Shown: piece after piece, positions 6,329-6,569 of the stretch
Layout: every line of letters starts with the position of its first letter
Position numbering within the stretch: position 1 is the first letter of the stretch
Assembly: GCA_001701105.1 (NCBI GenBank)
Contig: DAAI01000044.1
Span: 17,432-24,000 of the forward strand
Reading direction: 5' to 3'
Source: Bacteroidales bacterium GP1
GTDB lineage: Bacteria > Bacteroidota > Bacteroidia > Bacteroidales > Muribaculaceae
Length of the DNA stretch: 6,569 bases
Made by a program: the position numbers and the translations under genes
The notes under the pieces: generated by a model
What the model saw: the letters and a program-made list of their open reading frames with translations, nothing else
What the model was told of the DNA's origin: nothing
The model's database searches: none

Positions 6329-6569
6329 GGTGTAGAAAGATTAGATATAATTATATTCCCTTTAGGCCAATATTATCCCGAAATCATCAAGTAGACATAA
6401 TTCATCAATCATGGCCTGCGAAGATTTAAACAGAGGCATCCGAATAATCCTTTTACGCATTAAGATGAATATAAGAAATGAAGATGGCCGCGCCCGAAAT
6501 GGTTTCTGACGCGGCCGGGAAAGTGATAGGATTGTAATTAGTTGTAATCTGCAAATAAAAATTCCTATA
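6329..6569. other. AT-rich stretch without a convincing gene
   Basis: With the promoter and leader of the beta-barrel gene, 6250-6569 is a 320-base gap between genes. Most is AT-rich. Two minus-strand frames are open to the window edge (stops at 6453-6455 and 6362-6364), but their translations show no recognisable domain or coding character. The only structured element seen is the hairpin at 6486-6516. The upstream neighbour presumably lies beyond 6569. Confidence 0.5.
6486..6516 (-). terminator. Two-tier hairpin, possible terminator of a gene beyond the window
   Basis: GGCCGCG (6486-6492) pairs perfectly with CGCGGCC (6510-6516). Inside, GAAA (6496-6499) pairs with TTTC (6503-6506), with 3-base internal loops on each side and the apical loop TGG. 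On the minus strand it is followed by ATCTTCATTTCTTAT, moderately T-rich; on the plus strand no T-tract follows. It best fits the transcript end of a minus-strand gene to the right, but the weak T-tract keeps this tentative. A structured leader element is the alternative. Confidence 0.4.

Noticed and set aside
6309..6382. Near-direct repeat ATAATCCCGATAT / ATTATCCCGAAAT as an operator pair or attachment site
   Set aside because: The match is imperfect, short and in AT-rich sequence, with no integrase or regulator gene nearby.
6410..6508. A short plus-strand frame of 32 residues starting MACEDLN
   Set aside because: It has no ribosome-binding signal and no family resemblance, and ends inside the hairpin; this length is expected by chance.
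6362..6568. A minus-strand frame open for 68 codons to the window edge
   Set aside because: It runs through the GC-rich hairpin, has low-complexity composition and no recognisable motif, so it is probably noncoding, although the window edge prevents certainty.

Overview
The window reads as an ordinary chromosomal stretch of a member of the Bacteroidota, most likely order Bacteroidales. A gut lineage such as Muribaculaceae is a guess that I cannot verify. The evidence is the TAnnTTTG-type -7 promoter boxes, the Bacteroidales form of methionyl-tRNA synthetase, a Bacteroidetes-style Wzi outer-membrane protein, small lipocalin-like lipoproteins, and the near absence of strong Shine-Dalgarno sequences.

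Every gene I can support lies on the minus strand, so transcription runs from high to low coordinates. In that order: (1) a possible hairpin and about 320 bases without a convincing gene (6250-6569). (2) A small exported beta-barrel protein (6249-5695) with a good promoter and a strong terminator. (3) A Wzi-family outer-membrane protein (5513-4029) followed 11 bases later by a lipocalin-like lipoprotein (4017-3592), very probably one two-gene transcript. (4) A tRNA-Pro(CGG) gene (3494-3421) with a textbook Bacteroidota promoter and its own hairpin terminator. (5) metG (3346-1307), complete, ending in a strong terminator. (6) A lipobox-bearing, TPR-containing membrane protein (1191 to the window start) whose C-terminus is cut off by the window edge; it resembles TPR, membrane and coiled-coil regulators common in Bacteroidales.

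The units look independently transcribed: hairpin terminators follow the beta-barrel gene, the tRNA and metG, and promoter-like elements precede most units. Functionally this is housekeeping translation (metG, tRNA-Pro) beside cell-envelope genes (beta-barrel protein, Wzi-like protein, lipoprotein). I see no mobile element, CRISPR array, toxin-antitoxin pair or defence system, and no clear sign of a novel system. The most useful leads are the uncharacterised Wzi-lipoprotein pair, the odd topology of the TPR protein, and an A-C mismatch in the D stem of the tRNA.
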